A stretch of DNA of 64,000 nt from positions 1 through 64,000 of the forward strand of contig OY970245.1 in the NCBI GenBank assembly GCA_963715455.1, written 5' to 3'. The translations under genes were made by a program, and so were the position numbers. The notes under the pieces were generated by a model. It saw only the letters and a list, made by a program, of their open reading frames with translations. It had not been told where the DNA came from and did no database searches. The stretch is from VRUE01 sp963715455 (GTDB lineage Bacteria > Actinomycetota > Thermoleophilia > Solirubrobacterales > 70-9). Below are positions 7,924 through 16,907 of this stretch, piece after piece; the first letter of the stretch is position 1, and the number at the start of each line of letters is the position of its first letter.

Positions 7924-8418
7924 CTACCCGCCGGCCTCCGCTTCGGGATCGGTGAGAGCCGCCAGGTCAGCGAGATCTGTCGGCCGGCCGCGGGCCAGCT
8001 TCATCTGGATCAAATCGTCAAGGTCGACGACCGGGACCTCAATGTCTCCCAGCTTCACCCGCAAAGCGCGGTCACTCAACTCCTCATAAGTGCGACCTCC
8101 CGGCACTTCGCGCATCACGTCGATGCCGCCATCTCGAGTGGCGAACTGCCAGATCGTGGCCCTCGGCAGCATCGTCGCGTCCACCTCGGTGCCCTCCTCG
8201 CCCGGATTGAGGACCCGGGCGTCGAGATCGCGAAGGGTGGCCGCAAGCCGAGCCAGGTTGGCGGGATCAGGCGCGGGGATCAGGTCAGCGTTATTGGTAG
8301 TGCGAACGTGCCCATGGGTCTGTACAGCGAGCCCCCCGATCAGCACGTAGTCGACTCCGTGCTCGGCGAGCGCACGGAGGATGCGCTCCGCGTCAAGCGG
8401 TGCGGCGGGCTCGGTCAC
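7924..8418 (-). CDS. Nucleotidyltransferase-fold protein, altered active site
   Basis: A 164-residue protein using the GTG at 8418, which has AAAGAGG immediately upstream; the longer frame to 8544 is not needed. It opens with a short helix and then VDYVLIGGLAVQTHGHVRTTNNADLI, the pattern of stand-alone nucleotidyltransferases of toxin-antitoxin modules (AbiEii/DUF6036-like). Those normally have D-x-D where this reads N-A-D, so the first metal-binding Asp is Asn. It may therefore be catalytically weak or inactive. No partner gene is adjacent; it stands alone between two groups of secreted-protein genes. Confidence 0.7.
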   Translation of the reverse strand: MTEPAAPLDAERILRALAEHGVDYVLIGGLAVQTHGHVRTTNNADLIPAPDPANLARLAATLRDLDARVLNPGEEGTEVDATMLPRATIWQFATRDGGIDVMREVPGGRTYEELSDRALRVKLGDIEVPVVDLDDLIQMKLARGRPTDLADLAALTDPEAEAGG

Positions 8419-8599
8419 GTGCCTCTTTCCCAGCGCCTGCAAGGCGGCCGGCCATACGGTTCCAAGAGATGCCAAGGGCGAGGCGCTCAGCGGCAGGACG
8501 CGCCGCAGTCGCCCGCAGGTGAAGGCGATCGTAGTCGCGTCCAAGGGAACCCCGACGACGCCGCCAGCGAGGAGCTGCTGGCGGCGGTGGGCTAAGCCC

Positions 8600-9670
8600 C
8601 TACTGCCCCACTGCCCCGAAGCTCACAACCCCAAAAGCCTCCCCCGCAGCGAACGTCGGCGCGCCCGCCGCGAAAGCTTCGTTGAAGCTCTGCGCCGTAG
8701 AGGCATCAAGCGTAAGAGCCGCGCCCGAGACCGCGATCGAGCGGCCCTTCGGATCAGAGGAAACGCTGGCCCCGGCCATGCCCAGCCCCAAGACCCCGAC
8801 CCGCCCCAGCTTGCCGGGGAAGGCGGGGGTGGGCAGGATCTCGACTTCTGCGCTTGTCGTCTTAGCTCCCAGGTCAAACCAGTATTCGGTGTGGAAGATC
8901 TGCCCGGCGCCGAGTTGGAGGAGTTCGATCGCTCCAGCCAATCTGAGGGTGCCTTGGGAGGCATCAGGTGAGATCTGTCCTCCAGCGGCGATCGGGAAGC
9001 TGAAGAGGGGTCCTGGAGAGAGTTCCGCGGGGGAGATCGGGTTCAAGGAGACAAAGAGCGATTTGAACTTGGCGAGGATCTGCGGATCAGGGACAAGCGT
9101 GCCCTTTCCCTGAGGCAGGATCGTCACCAGCTGAGGTGTGGTCTTGGTCTTCAGGGTGCCGATCAGCTGCCCTTCCCTGAAGGCGTCTTTGGTCCGTAGC
9201 TTCTTGTTCAGCCTTGTGGCGACCTTCTGAGTAAGGGTGAGCGGCTTGGCCGAGAAGCCCAGGCCGAAGCCTTCGCGCTTTGGAGAGACGCTCTTTGCCT
9301 TGGCGACTTTCAGCTGACTACCTCCCACCTTGGCGGAGATCGGGTTGGGGTTGGCTTTCAGCTCTACCTTGCGCAAGGGGACTGATCTGTTGCCCTTCTG
9401 GAAGACCAGGGTGCCTTCGGTGAGCACTTCGGCCTTACCCGAGGTCGGGTCTGCCTTGCCACCTGTGACGGGCAGGGTGATCGCCTTGCCTTGTCTCCTT
9501 GCCGGTGCTTTGGCCGTGAGTGTCACGCCTTGCTTCTTCATCAGGTTGATGAAGGACTTATCGAGGGTGAGCTTGGCGCTGCCACTGCCCAAAGGGTCAT
9601 AGGCGGCCCCAGCGGATGCGGGGAAAGCAAGGGCCAGAAGGCCCAAGGCAATAACGATCCTGATCCTCAT
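8600..9670 (-). CDS. Secreted beta-rich hypothetical protein
   Basis: A 356-residue exported protein (signal peptide 1-22, ending AGA). Two halves look related: LTLDKSFINLMKKQGVTLTA...LTLTQKVATRLNK and a C-terminal ALTLDASTAQSFNEAF. This resembles HtaA-like heme-associated domains, whose strands start with a similar L-x-L-x-x-x-x-x-x-L block, but I cannot confirm that. It is the last gene of the run collagen-like, NHL, Cys-Pro modules, four-Cys protein and this one, and starts 18 bp after the preceding stop. Confidence 0.72.
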   Translation of the reverse strand: MRIRIVIALGLLALAFPASAGAAYDPLGSGSAKLTLDKSFINLMKKQGVTLTAKAPARRQGKAITLPVTGGKADPTSGKAEVLTEGTLVFQKGNRSVPLRKVELKANPNPISAKVGGSQLKVAKAKSVSPKREGFGLGFSAKPLTLTQKVATRLNKKLRTKDAFREGQLIGTLKTKTTPQLVTILPQGKGTLVPDPQILAKFKSLFVSLNPISPAELSPGPLFSFPIAAGGQISPDASQGTLRLAGAIELLQLGAGQIFHTEYWFDLGAKTTSAEVEILPTPAFPGKLGRVGVLGLGMAGASVSSDPKGRSIAVSGAALTLDASTAQSFNEAFAAGAPTFAAGEAFGVVSFGAVGQ

Positions 9671-9688
9671 CTCATCCCTGCCTTCCGT

Positions 9689-10468
9689 TCATCCCTTCAC
9701 CGCGCAGCTCTTTTCGACTTTGGTGGAGAGCTTCAGCCCGCCGGCGAACTCAAAGGAAGCAAGGGCCAAGGGGAAGACGATCCTCGGCACCCCTTTGGGA
9801 GCGGGGCAGCCAGAGTTGAAGTAAGAGAGCTGCTTGCCCCGATAGGTGTATTTGCGCTTCAGGGTGAGCTTGATGCGATCGACGTAGCCCCAGGAGCCCA
9901 AGGCCTGCGGCAAGGAGGCAGAAAGCTCGGTGCCGTAGATGCCCTTGTTGATGTGGCGGATCTTGAAGACCAGGACGAATGAGCTGAAGAAGGGATTGGC
10001 GGTGAAGATGTGGGTGAGCAAGACCGGGCGTCCCTTCTCCCTTCCGTTGAAGATCAGTAGCCGCCCTCTGGTCGGATAGGCGCCTTGATCCGGCAAGACG
10101 ATGTTGGCCCAGAACTGACCGGAGCCGATCACCGCGTCGCCGCAGGTGGAAAGGGCCCTTTCGGTCGAGGCGGGCTGGATCTCTGCGACGCTGCATGCCG
10201 GCAAGCCCTTGGACTGCAATAGCCCGTGGCGGTTGACCTTGACGGTCATCTTCTGCAGCTGATCGGGGACGCCGCCTTTAGGTGCCTCGAGGTGACCGGA
10301 GACGAAGACGGCTATCGGATCGGTGCCTTGCCTGGGGAGCTTGTAGGGGAGGATTTGGGAGAGGACGGTGATGCGCAGGTTGCCCCTTTGGATCACCGCC
10401 GCGGTGGCGATCGTGGCGCAGGTGAGGATCGCCGCGGCCAGGCCGAGCGCTGCAAGCCGCTTTGCCAC
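9689..10468 (-). CDS. Secreted hypothetical protein, four-Cys family (copy 2)
   Basis: A 259-residue exported protein starting GTG at 10468, three bases after the stop of the 961-aa gene, so translationally coupled to it. The signal peptide covers residues 1-23. It is a paralogue of the protein at 6540-7328 over its whole length (shared blocks EIQPAST, FNGREKGRP, HIF, WGYV, CPAPKG, C-terminal SCAVKG). Two copies in one region, each at the end of a secreted-gene run, suggest a common role at the cell surface. Function unknown. Confidence 0.78.
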   Translation of the reverse strand: MAKRLAALGLAAAILTCATIATAAVIQRGNLRITVLSQILPYKLPRQGTDPIAVFVSGHLEAPKGGVPDQLQKMTVKVNRHGLLQSKGLPACSVAEIQPASTERALSTCGDAVIGSGQFWANIVLPDQGAYPTRGRLLIFNGREKGRPVLLTHIFTANPFFSSFVLVFKIRHINKGIYGTELSASLPQALGSWGYVDRIKLTLKRKYTYRGKQLSYFNSGCPAPKGVPRIVFPLALASFEFAGGLKLSTKVEKSCAVKG

Positions 10469-10471
10469 CGC

Positions 10472-13357
10472 CTAGCGCTTCCTTGACTGGCGCTGCTTAG
10501 CCTTGCCCGACTTACCCGACTTACCGCACTTGGCCTTGACCACTGGCTTTGTGTTGGAGAGCTCGCCGTTTTGCCCGGTGAATTCGGAGATCGCCTTGTG
10601 CTTGCCTTTGCAGAGGTTGGCCGAGTTGACGATCAGGCCCCGTTTGCCGCCTTGCATGGTCAAGACGAATTTGCTCACTGGGGCATCAGGGACCGCCTCG
10701 AAGGTGTTTCTGATCCGGCCTTTCAGAGAGTCAATTCGGCCGACGACGTCGACGGTGATCTTCTCGTGGTGAAGCGAGGCGACTAGATCGGGTAGCTGGT
10801 GCTCAGATGATCTGAGGTAGACCGGGCCTTCGAGGGGCTCAGCCAATACCGGGGTATAGGCCCTGGCGAAGCCATAGACAGATCCTGCCGGGCACTGGTC
10901 TGCTCTGAACTGCACCCTGGTGCAGATCGTTTTGATGTGGCCTTGTTCGAGGAAGGCCGACTTGGGCAGGGTGACCCTGGCTCTGGCGATGTTGGCTTCA
11001 CCGCCTTCGGGACCGCCCTTCATGTTGAGCACCGCTCGGAAGGCCGGCCAGTCGCCACGCTTGGTGCCGCCCTTCAATCTGAGGCTGAGTTTCGGCTTGA
11101 ACTCCAAGGCAGCGCAATCGGCTGCCTGGAAGGGGGTGGAGACGGTTACGGGACGATCGTCAGCGGTTGAGCCGAAGTCCAACCCGGAGCCCAAGAGGGT
11201 TGAGGCCGTTGAGGTCCTTTCGCAGTTGGTCGGGTTGAAGACGAACTTCGGCTTATCGGTGGCCGCCCGGATGTCTCTGAGGTGCACCGGAATGCCTTTG
11301 ATGATGTGGGGGATCGGGTCTGAGCCGGTGGCGTCGATGAAGACTTCGGCGGTCTCCCTATCTACGCGGAAGGCAAGCCTTACCACCACGGTGCCGATGT
11401 CGAAGGGGCCGACCCGCCCGGCGGTGATCGCCACCATCGAGATGGCGCTGCCTTTATATGGCCCTGCTAGGTAGACCTTGCCTGGTGCGTAGGCCAAGGT
11501 CTGACCAACGCCTGAGCCGGCGAAGGTCGTGCCGAGCCGGGAGGCGGCTGGGCAAGAGGGATCATCGATCTCTTCCTGACCGCCGTGGGGGCCCGTCCTT
11601 GCTTCGGCTTGGGCGATACCGGCCTCTGAGCAATAGGGGATGCCAGCCAAGATTCCCGCGATGCCCGGCGGCAGCTTGATCGAGAAGTTGGTGAACTCCT
11701 GTTCAGAGTCAGTCCTGAAGAGCCGCACGTCAAAGGGTGAGAAAGTGCCGCCGGCGTTGTTGCGGGTGCCGGCGAAGAGGCCTGGCTTGAAGGGCGGCAA
11801 TCCCCCACTTGGACAGGCGCTCTCCCCGGGGCCGCTGATGATCTCGAAAGCCGAGGTGGTGGTCACCGGCTCGTTGCCCGACCAGGGGAAGAGCTTCGCG
11901 GTCGCCTCATAGGTGCCGCAGGCAGGAGGAGATGCCAAGGGTGAACGCGCTCCCTCGCGGAAGTGCAGCTTGAAGTTGGAGAAGGGCAATTGCGGCATGT
12001 CCTTGGCCACCGTCGTCAGCTGACCGGTAACCGGGTCAGGAATCACCTCAAGCGCCTGCACGACCCTGATCCCCAGCTTGGCGTTCTTGATCACCACGTA
12101 CATCGCGATCAACGAGTCGAAGGGGTTCTCGTAGGGCTCGGCGATATAGAGGGCGCCGTGGACCCTTTCCTCGAGCACTGGGGTCTCCACTTCGACCGTG
12201 CCGATCTTCGAGGCAGAGGGACAGCCTGAGCCCGCTTCGCTGAAGGCGGTCTCGCGATCCAGGTCTGCTTCTGTGCAGACCTCGAGGCCTTCGGCGACTG
12301 AGGGGTTGACGGTGAAGCCCTCGGGCAGGGTGACCTCGGTGCGTTTGATCGTCGAGGCGGCGATGCCCTGCGGGTCGAGGATGCCTTGATCGACGACGTC
12401 GAGGCCGAAATCCAGGCCGGTAGGCGAGGAGGCGGCTTTGGTGGTCGGCGAAGCGGAAATACCGGGAGCGAAGTCAAGCGCGGCGCACTCAGAGAGGCCC
12501 AGCGGGGTCGGTGGTTCGCCGTCGTCGTGAGTTTCGGCGAAGGCGTTGACGAAGACTTTCGGCGCCCCCCAAGAGTTGCCTTCGAAGTCGGCCCGCAGGG
12601 GGCCCGTGCAGGATGAGGGCAGGGTGATCAGCGGCTCGCCGGTGCCGTCGACTGTGCAGAGATCGCTCTCGTCGGTCAACAGGCACTGTCCCCGCACGGG
12701 GTCGTGCGCGTCGGCCAACGGATCGGACCAAAGCGTCAGCGTCGCCCCGTAGATCAGGATCGCCTGAGAGATGCCGTGGAAGGAGGCGATCACCTGGTAG
12801 GGGTGCTCTTCGCTCAAGCGCACGTCGAAGACCACCGGCACGCCGAGGAAGACGAAGCCGAACTTGGCCAGGGTGCCCGGCGGGGGCAGCAGGTTATAGA
12901 CGGGGACGCTGGCTTTGACCTGGTTGCCGGGGGGGCCTGCGTTGGACGCGCCGTGGACGTTGATGTAGCCGACCGCAGAAGTTGTCGGGCAGCTGGGGTA
13001 TTTGAGCCCTCCCGAAACACTGAGCAATTTGGAGAACTGCGGCCCGGTGCAACGCGGCGTCGCCGTCGGCACCCCGGCAAAGCCATCGGGCAGCTCGGTA
13101 TAGAGGTCCCTGATCGCGTCGTCTGGCACTTCGAAGCCTTTTTCGTCGATGGTCGTCTCGAAGTTGACCGTGGTCGCCATCGCGAAGGGATGGGCGCCCG
13201 CCTGGATCACCGGTGAGCCGTCTTGCTCATCGAAGCTCATCTCGGTGTATTTGATGCCGAAGTCGGCGTTGGCCTTGGGGGCGCTAAGCGCGGCGAAGGC
13301 GAGCAGCGCAACGGCAAGCGCCAGCAGGCCCTTGTGAGTGGGCTTCACGGCGCTCAT
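10472..13357 (-). CDS. Large secreted Cys-Pro module protein
   Basis: A 961-residue exported protein. The start is the ATG at 13357, which overlaps the stop of the NHL gene as ATGA; the longer frame to 13555 is a shadow. A signal peptide covers about residues 1-31. Four modules begin with CPxxSxxG at about residues 123, 377, 602 and 822, and each continues with a block of the type VxGxVYLxxP, then a strand-rich stretch ending near a second Cys. The C-terminus is a short Lys/Arg/Ser/Gly tail. The gene at 42711-45377 has the same four modules in order. No known domain is recognised; an envelope or adhesive role is inference. Confidence 0.8.
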   Translation of the reverse strand: MSAVKPTHKGLLALAVALLAFAALSAPKANADFGIKYTEMSFDEQDGSPVIQAGAHPFAMATTVNFETTIDEKGFEVPDDAIRDLYTELPDGFAGVPTATPRCTGPQFSKLLSVSGGLKYPSCPTTSAVGYINVHGASNAGPPGNQVKASVPVYNLLPPPGTLAKFGFVFLGVPVVFDVRLSEEHPYQVIASFHGISQAILIYGATLTLWSDPLADAHDPVRGQCLLTDESDLCTVDGTGEPLITLPSSCTGPLRADFEGNSWGAPKVFVNAFAETHDDGEPPTPLGLSECAALDFAPGISASPTTKAASSPTGLDFGLDVVDQGILDPQGIAASTIKRTEVTLPEGFTVNPSVAEGLEVCTEADLDRETAFSEAGSGCPSASKIGTVEVETPVLEERVHGALYIAEPYENPFDSLIAMYVVIKNAKLGIRVVQALEVIPDPVTGQLTTVAKDMPQLPFSNFKLHFREGARSPLASPPACGTYEATAKLFPWSGNEPVTTTSAFEIISGPGESACPSGGLPPFKPGLFAGTRNNAGGTFSPFDVRLFRTDSEQEFTNFSIKLPPGIAGILAGIPYCSEAGIAQAEARTGPHGGQEEIDDPSCPAASRLGTTFAGSGVGQTLAYAPGKVYLAGPYKGSAISMVAITAGRVGPFDIGTVVVRLAFRVDRETAEVFIDATGSDPIPHIIKGIPVHLRDIRAATDKPKFVFNPTNCERTSTASTLLGSGLDFGSTADDRPVTVSTPFQAADCAALEFKPKLSLRLKGGTKRGDWPAFRAVLNMKGGPEGGEANIARARVTLPKSAFLEQGHIKTICTRVQFRADQCPAGSVYGFARAYTPVLAEPLEGPVYLRSSEHQLPDLVASLHHEKITVDVVGRIDSLKGRIRNTFEAVPDAPVSKFVLTMQGGKRGLIVNSANLCKGKHKAISEFTGQNGELSNTKPVVKAKCGKSGKSGKAKQRQSRKR

Positions 13358-16300
13358 CTCCTGCCTCCTGTATTGCGCTGCTGTCGTACTTTGCGCTGCC
13401 TGGCTTTCTTCTTCGCCTGCTTGCCGCTCTTTTTCTTGGCTTTCTTCGCCTTCTTGGCAGCCGGCTTGGGATTGCCGGGGCCCTGGTAGCCCTGACTGGC
13501 GTAGGAGGGCTCGGCCGGTGGGCTGATCGGGGACTGGCAGGCTTCGCCTTCGCACTCCGCCGCTGGGGCTGGCGGCTGGGGGAAACCGCCCTCTATGCGG
13601 GCGTCATAGACATCGATCTGGCCGACGTCCTGGGGCAACAGCTTCGTCTCGGTGAAGAAGAAGACGTCTTGCCCATTAACAGAGGCGTCGATGAATTCGG
13701 CCTCGGCCGGGCCCTTGCCGTCGGAGATCAGGCTGATGCAGCCCTCGTGGGCGGGGTTGAAGCCGGGAGCGTTATCCGTGCATTCACCGGCGCCCTCGGC
13801 CTCCCACTGGTAGACGTCCTGGCGGCCGTTGGTGTCGGTGAGGACGAGGCGGTTGAGGCTGTTGAAGTAGGCCCGCTTGCCGTCCTCGGAGAGCGCCCGT
13901 GGGGCGTGGAGCTGCATTTCCCAGCCGGGGATGCTTGCGGCGTAGAGGTAGCCGGAGCTTTGGCCGAGTGTGATTTCGAGCTCCGCCGCCTGCGGGCGCG
14001 CTCCCGTCGGCAGGCAGGAGAGGCAGGTCAGCTTGCTGGTCTCCGCGTCATAGCGGAAGACCTCGGCGGCGGCTTTGCCGCTCTCGCGATCGAGGTTCTC
14101 GGCGCCGGTCAGCGCCCCCCTGGTCATGAAGAGCGCCGTCGCCCCGTCGGGCGTCACCCGCGAGAGGCGTTCCAGGGGTTTGAGCGCAGCTAGGCGGTTT
14201 TTTGGCGCGGTGTTATCCCCGGGCACTTCCTGACTTGGCAGGGTGGCGATGAACCGTGGTTCCTCACCGTCTTCGTGCAGGTAGAGGTTGGGTTGGCCAG
14301 CTGTCGCCCCAGCGACCAGGGCGCTGGTCGAGGTGAAGTAGATGCGTGAGAGATCCTCGCTGGCGCCCATCACGCCCTCCACCCCGCTCGCTACAAGCGT
14401 CGTCGATTCGCGCGTTTGCTCGTCGAAGCGGCGCAGTTTGCCTGCTTCGGTGAAGAGGGCCCCTTTGCCGTCGGGGCTTGCCGTCCAGAAAGTGCCGGCG
14501 CCAGTCGAGACGGCGACGGTTTCGCCGCCTTCGACCCGCACATACAGTTTGCCGCTTTTTTCAGACCAGTAGATCAGCCGCCCGTCATCGGAGACCGCCC
14601 CGGCGACGTTGTCGCCGCGGTTGTCCTGAATACCTCCGGTGTAGGAGCCGGTTGTCGAGTCCTGGGTGGAGGCGCTGCCGTTGGGTTTGACGCTGACCAG
14701 GCGCAGCTGGCCTTCGAAGGACTCATAGAGCTGGTTGATCGCGGTGCTTGCCACCGCGTCTGGAGTGAGCTTGTCCTTCACGGTGAAGACGGCGTGTTTG
14801 CCGTCGGCGGAGATGCCCCTCAGTTCGGGGACGAAGAGATTGGCTTTCAGTGTCGGCGGCGGGGTCGTGGTCAGCGCTTCGTAGGGGCCGCCGAGGTTGT
14901 CGCGGCGGTAGAGGTTGGCAAAGCCCGGCACCGAGCCTTCGGCCAATGAGAGGTCGGAGTCCTGCAGGACCCAGCCGCTTGAGAGGTCCTCGGCGAAGGC
15001 CTTGAATTGGGCATCGAGGGCATCGAAGACGGTCAGCACAGAGCCCGAGTTGCGCGGCGGTGAGATGCCCGTGGTCGACCAGCCCCCTTCCCCTCGGGTC
15101 GAGAGGTACTGGCTGGAGTAGGGGCCCGAGGGGGCATCGCCAAAGGCCGTCGAGGCCGAGTAGGTGATCTTCTCGCCCGAGGCGGAGCCCTGGTCCAGGC
15201 GAGCCGGCTTTTCGTCGGAGGAGATGAAGACCGAGATGTCGGCGCCGAGTTTGTCGACCGGCGAGACCATCTCATAGGCGCGGCAGTCGGCCAGGGCCGC
15301 TGAAGGGCCGGTCCGCAAGGCCTGGTTGGGGCAGTTGGTGCTGACCTGCTTGGGCAGGGCGAAGGTGGTGAAGCTGGTGTCGGGTCCGAAGACCGGGCCG
15401 CCGCCCGAGCTCTCGGTGACGAAGCGGTAGTGGTAGGTGGTCCCCGGTTCGAGGCCCGAGAGGACGACGCCGTCGCTGGTGACGACTTTCTTGACGATGC
15501 CGGCGCCCAGCTGCCGCTCGGGCATCACCTGGCAGCCGCCGCCCGAGCAGGGGGCCGTGCCGTATTCGAGCTGGTAGGAAGTGTCGCTCCAGAAGTTGGG
15601 GTCGATCTCGGCCTTCAGCACCGCCGACTCGCTGCCCACCGCGCTGGCGAACTGGGCGTTTATCTCGGGTGGGACGGGTGGCGGCGGCCACTTGTCGGGT
15701 GGGGTGCCGCGCACCTCGACGAAGGCGACGTTCTGGCCAAACGAGCCGTGAACCACATAGAGGTCGGCCTCCCCGGCGGCCGTCACCACGTTCGTCGTCG
15801 CCGCCGGCAAAATTATGCCTTCGTTGTCTTTGCTGGTGGAGGGGCAGCAGCTCTCGACTTCCTCGCCGAGGCCGTCGATCTCCAGCAGGTGGGGGTTGTC
15901 TTCGGGGGTTGAGTTGGCGCCCGGCACCGGGTCGTCGGTGAGGTAGACCGTGCCGCCCGGCGCCGGCGCGATCGCTTCCGGCGCCGTGGCCGGCAGCGGG
16001 TAGATCACCGCGCCGCTGTTCTCGTCCAAGCGATAGGAGTTCGCCGGAAAGAGTCCCCGGGCATAGCTGAAGTAGACGTCGCCGCTTTCGGGATCGAGCG
16101 CCAGCGCCCCGACGGGACCCGGTTCGGGCAGCGGCAGCGAGCTCAGGTAGTTGCCGTCTTCGTCGAACTTCTGGATGCGGTCCTGGTCGCCGACGTAGAC
16201 GGTGCCGTCGGGGGCGATGTCGATGTAGTCGCGGCGGGTCCCACCGAGGGCACTGATCGAGAACTCGCTTGGGCCGGTTCCTTCGATGCCTGCCCCGCAT

Positions 16301-16875
16301 TCGTCGCCGCCAGCGATGTCGGCGGCGGTGCAGATATCGGCGCCGCTGGTCTTGTTGACTTCGCCGCCGAACATGCGCAGGAAGGCGCCGGCCTGGCTGA
16401 AGACCTGGACCCGGTAGTTGTAGCGTTCGAAGACGTAGACCTCGCCGTTGGGGCCGACGGCGATTCCAGTCGGCCGATCCAGCTGGCCGGCTTTGTCGCC
16501 GCCGGTCCCTGCCTGGCAGAGCGATGCTTCCGGCTCAGATGTCGGTTGCGGCGGCCCGCAGGTCTGCGCTTCTGGGGAGCCGTCGGCGACGCCCCAGCCC
16601 CAGGCCTTGACGAACTCCCCCCAGGAGGTGAACTCGCTGATGCGATTGTTAAACCACTCGGAGATGAAGAGGTGGCCGCTGTCGGGATCGGCGGCGATTC
16701 CACCGCCTACGAAGCGAAGCTGCCCCGCCCCGGTCCCGTACTCGCCGAAGCGGGTCAGCTCGGGCCCGATCTCGGCTTGCGCCGGGGCAGGGGTGAGGGC
16801 CAGGGCGCTCACGACCCCGATCGCAGCGATCGAGGCCGTGAGCGCGTGGCGCACCCGGTGTTGGATGGAGGTCAT
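13354..16875 (-). CDS. Secreted NHL/beta-propeller protein with fibronectin-like domain
   Basis: A 1173-residue exported protein starting at the ATG at 16875 (GGAGA upstream). After a signal peptide ending AQA come NHL-type propeller blades (residues ~40-350, for example FGEYGTGAGQLRFVGGGIAADP and YVFERYNYRVQVFSQ), a fibronectin/Ig-like domain (~390-490, with SGLEPGTTYHYRFVTES), the block CRAYEMVSPVDK, then a second TolB/WD40-like propeller. The last ~35 residues are almost only Lys, Arg, Ala and Gln. It follows the collagen-like gene by 32 bp and overlaps the next by ATGA. Probably a surface-exposed scaffold or binding protein. Confidence 0.83.
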   Translation of the reverse strand: MTSIQHRVRHALTASIAAIGVVSALALTPAPAQAEIGPELTRFGEYGTGAGQLRFVGGGIAADPDSGHLFISEWFNNRISEFTSWGEFVKAWGWGVADGSPEAQTCGPPQPTSEPEASLCQAGTGGDKAGQLDRPTGIAVGPNGEVYVFERYNYRVQVFSQAGAFLRMFGGEVNKTSGADICTAADIAGGDECGAGIEGTGPSEFSISALGGTRRDYIDIAPDGTVYVGDQDRIQKFDEDGNYLSSLPLPEPGPVGALALDPESGDVYFSYARGLFPANSYRLDENSGAVIYPLPATAPEAIAPAPGGTVYLTDDPVPGANSTPEDNPHLLEIDGLGEEVESCCPSTSKDNEGIILPAATTNVVTAAGEADLYVVHGSFGQNVAFVEVRGTPPDKWPPPPVPPEINAQFASAVGSESAVLKAEIDPNFWSDTSYQLEYGTAPCSGGGCQVMPERQLGAGIVKKVVTSDGVVLSGLEPGTTYHYRFVTESSGGGPVFGPDTSFTTFALPKQVSTNCPNQALRTGPSAALADCRAYEMVSPVDKLGADISVFISSDEKPARLDQGSASGEKITYSASTAFGDAPSGPYSSQYLSTRGEGGWSTTGISPPRNSGSVLTVFDALDAQFKAFAEDLSSGWVLQDSDLSLAEGSVPGFANLYRRDNLGGPYEALTTTPPPTLKANLFVPELRGISADGKHAVFTVKDKLTPDAVASTAINQLYESFEGQLRLVSVKPNGSASTQDSTTGSYTGGIQDNRGDNVAGAVSDDGRLIYWSEKSGKLYVRVEGGETVAVSTGAGTFWTASPDGKGALFTEAGKLRRFDEQTRESTTLVASGVEGVMGASEDLSRIYFTSTSALVAGATAGQPNLYLHEDGEEPRFIATLPSQEVPGDNTAPKNRLAALKPLERLSRVTPDGATALFMTRGALTGAENLDRESGKAAAEVFRYDAETSKLTCLSCLPTGARPQAAELEITLGQSSGYLYAASIPGWEMQLHAPRALSEDGKRAYFNSLNRLVLTDTNGRQDVYQWEAEGAGECTDNAPGFNPAHEGCISLISDGKGPAEAEFIDASVNGQDVFFFTETKLLPQDVGQIDVYDARIEGGFPQPPAPAAECEGEACQSPISPPAEPSYASQGYQGPGNPKPAAKKAKKAKKKSGKQAKKKARQRKVRQQRNTGGRR

Positions 16876-16907
16876 CGCTGGTTCTCCGCTCGCCTGCGCA
16901 GAGCGCC

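Noticed and set aside
8600..9670. Firm assignment as an HtaA heme-binding protein
   Set aside because: Only a weak strand pattern is shared; the conserved heme-ligand Tyr/His context could not be identified.
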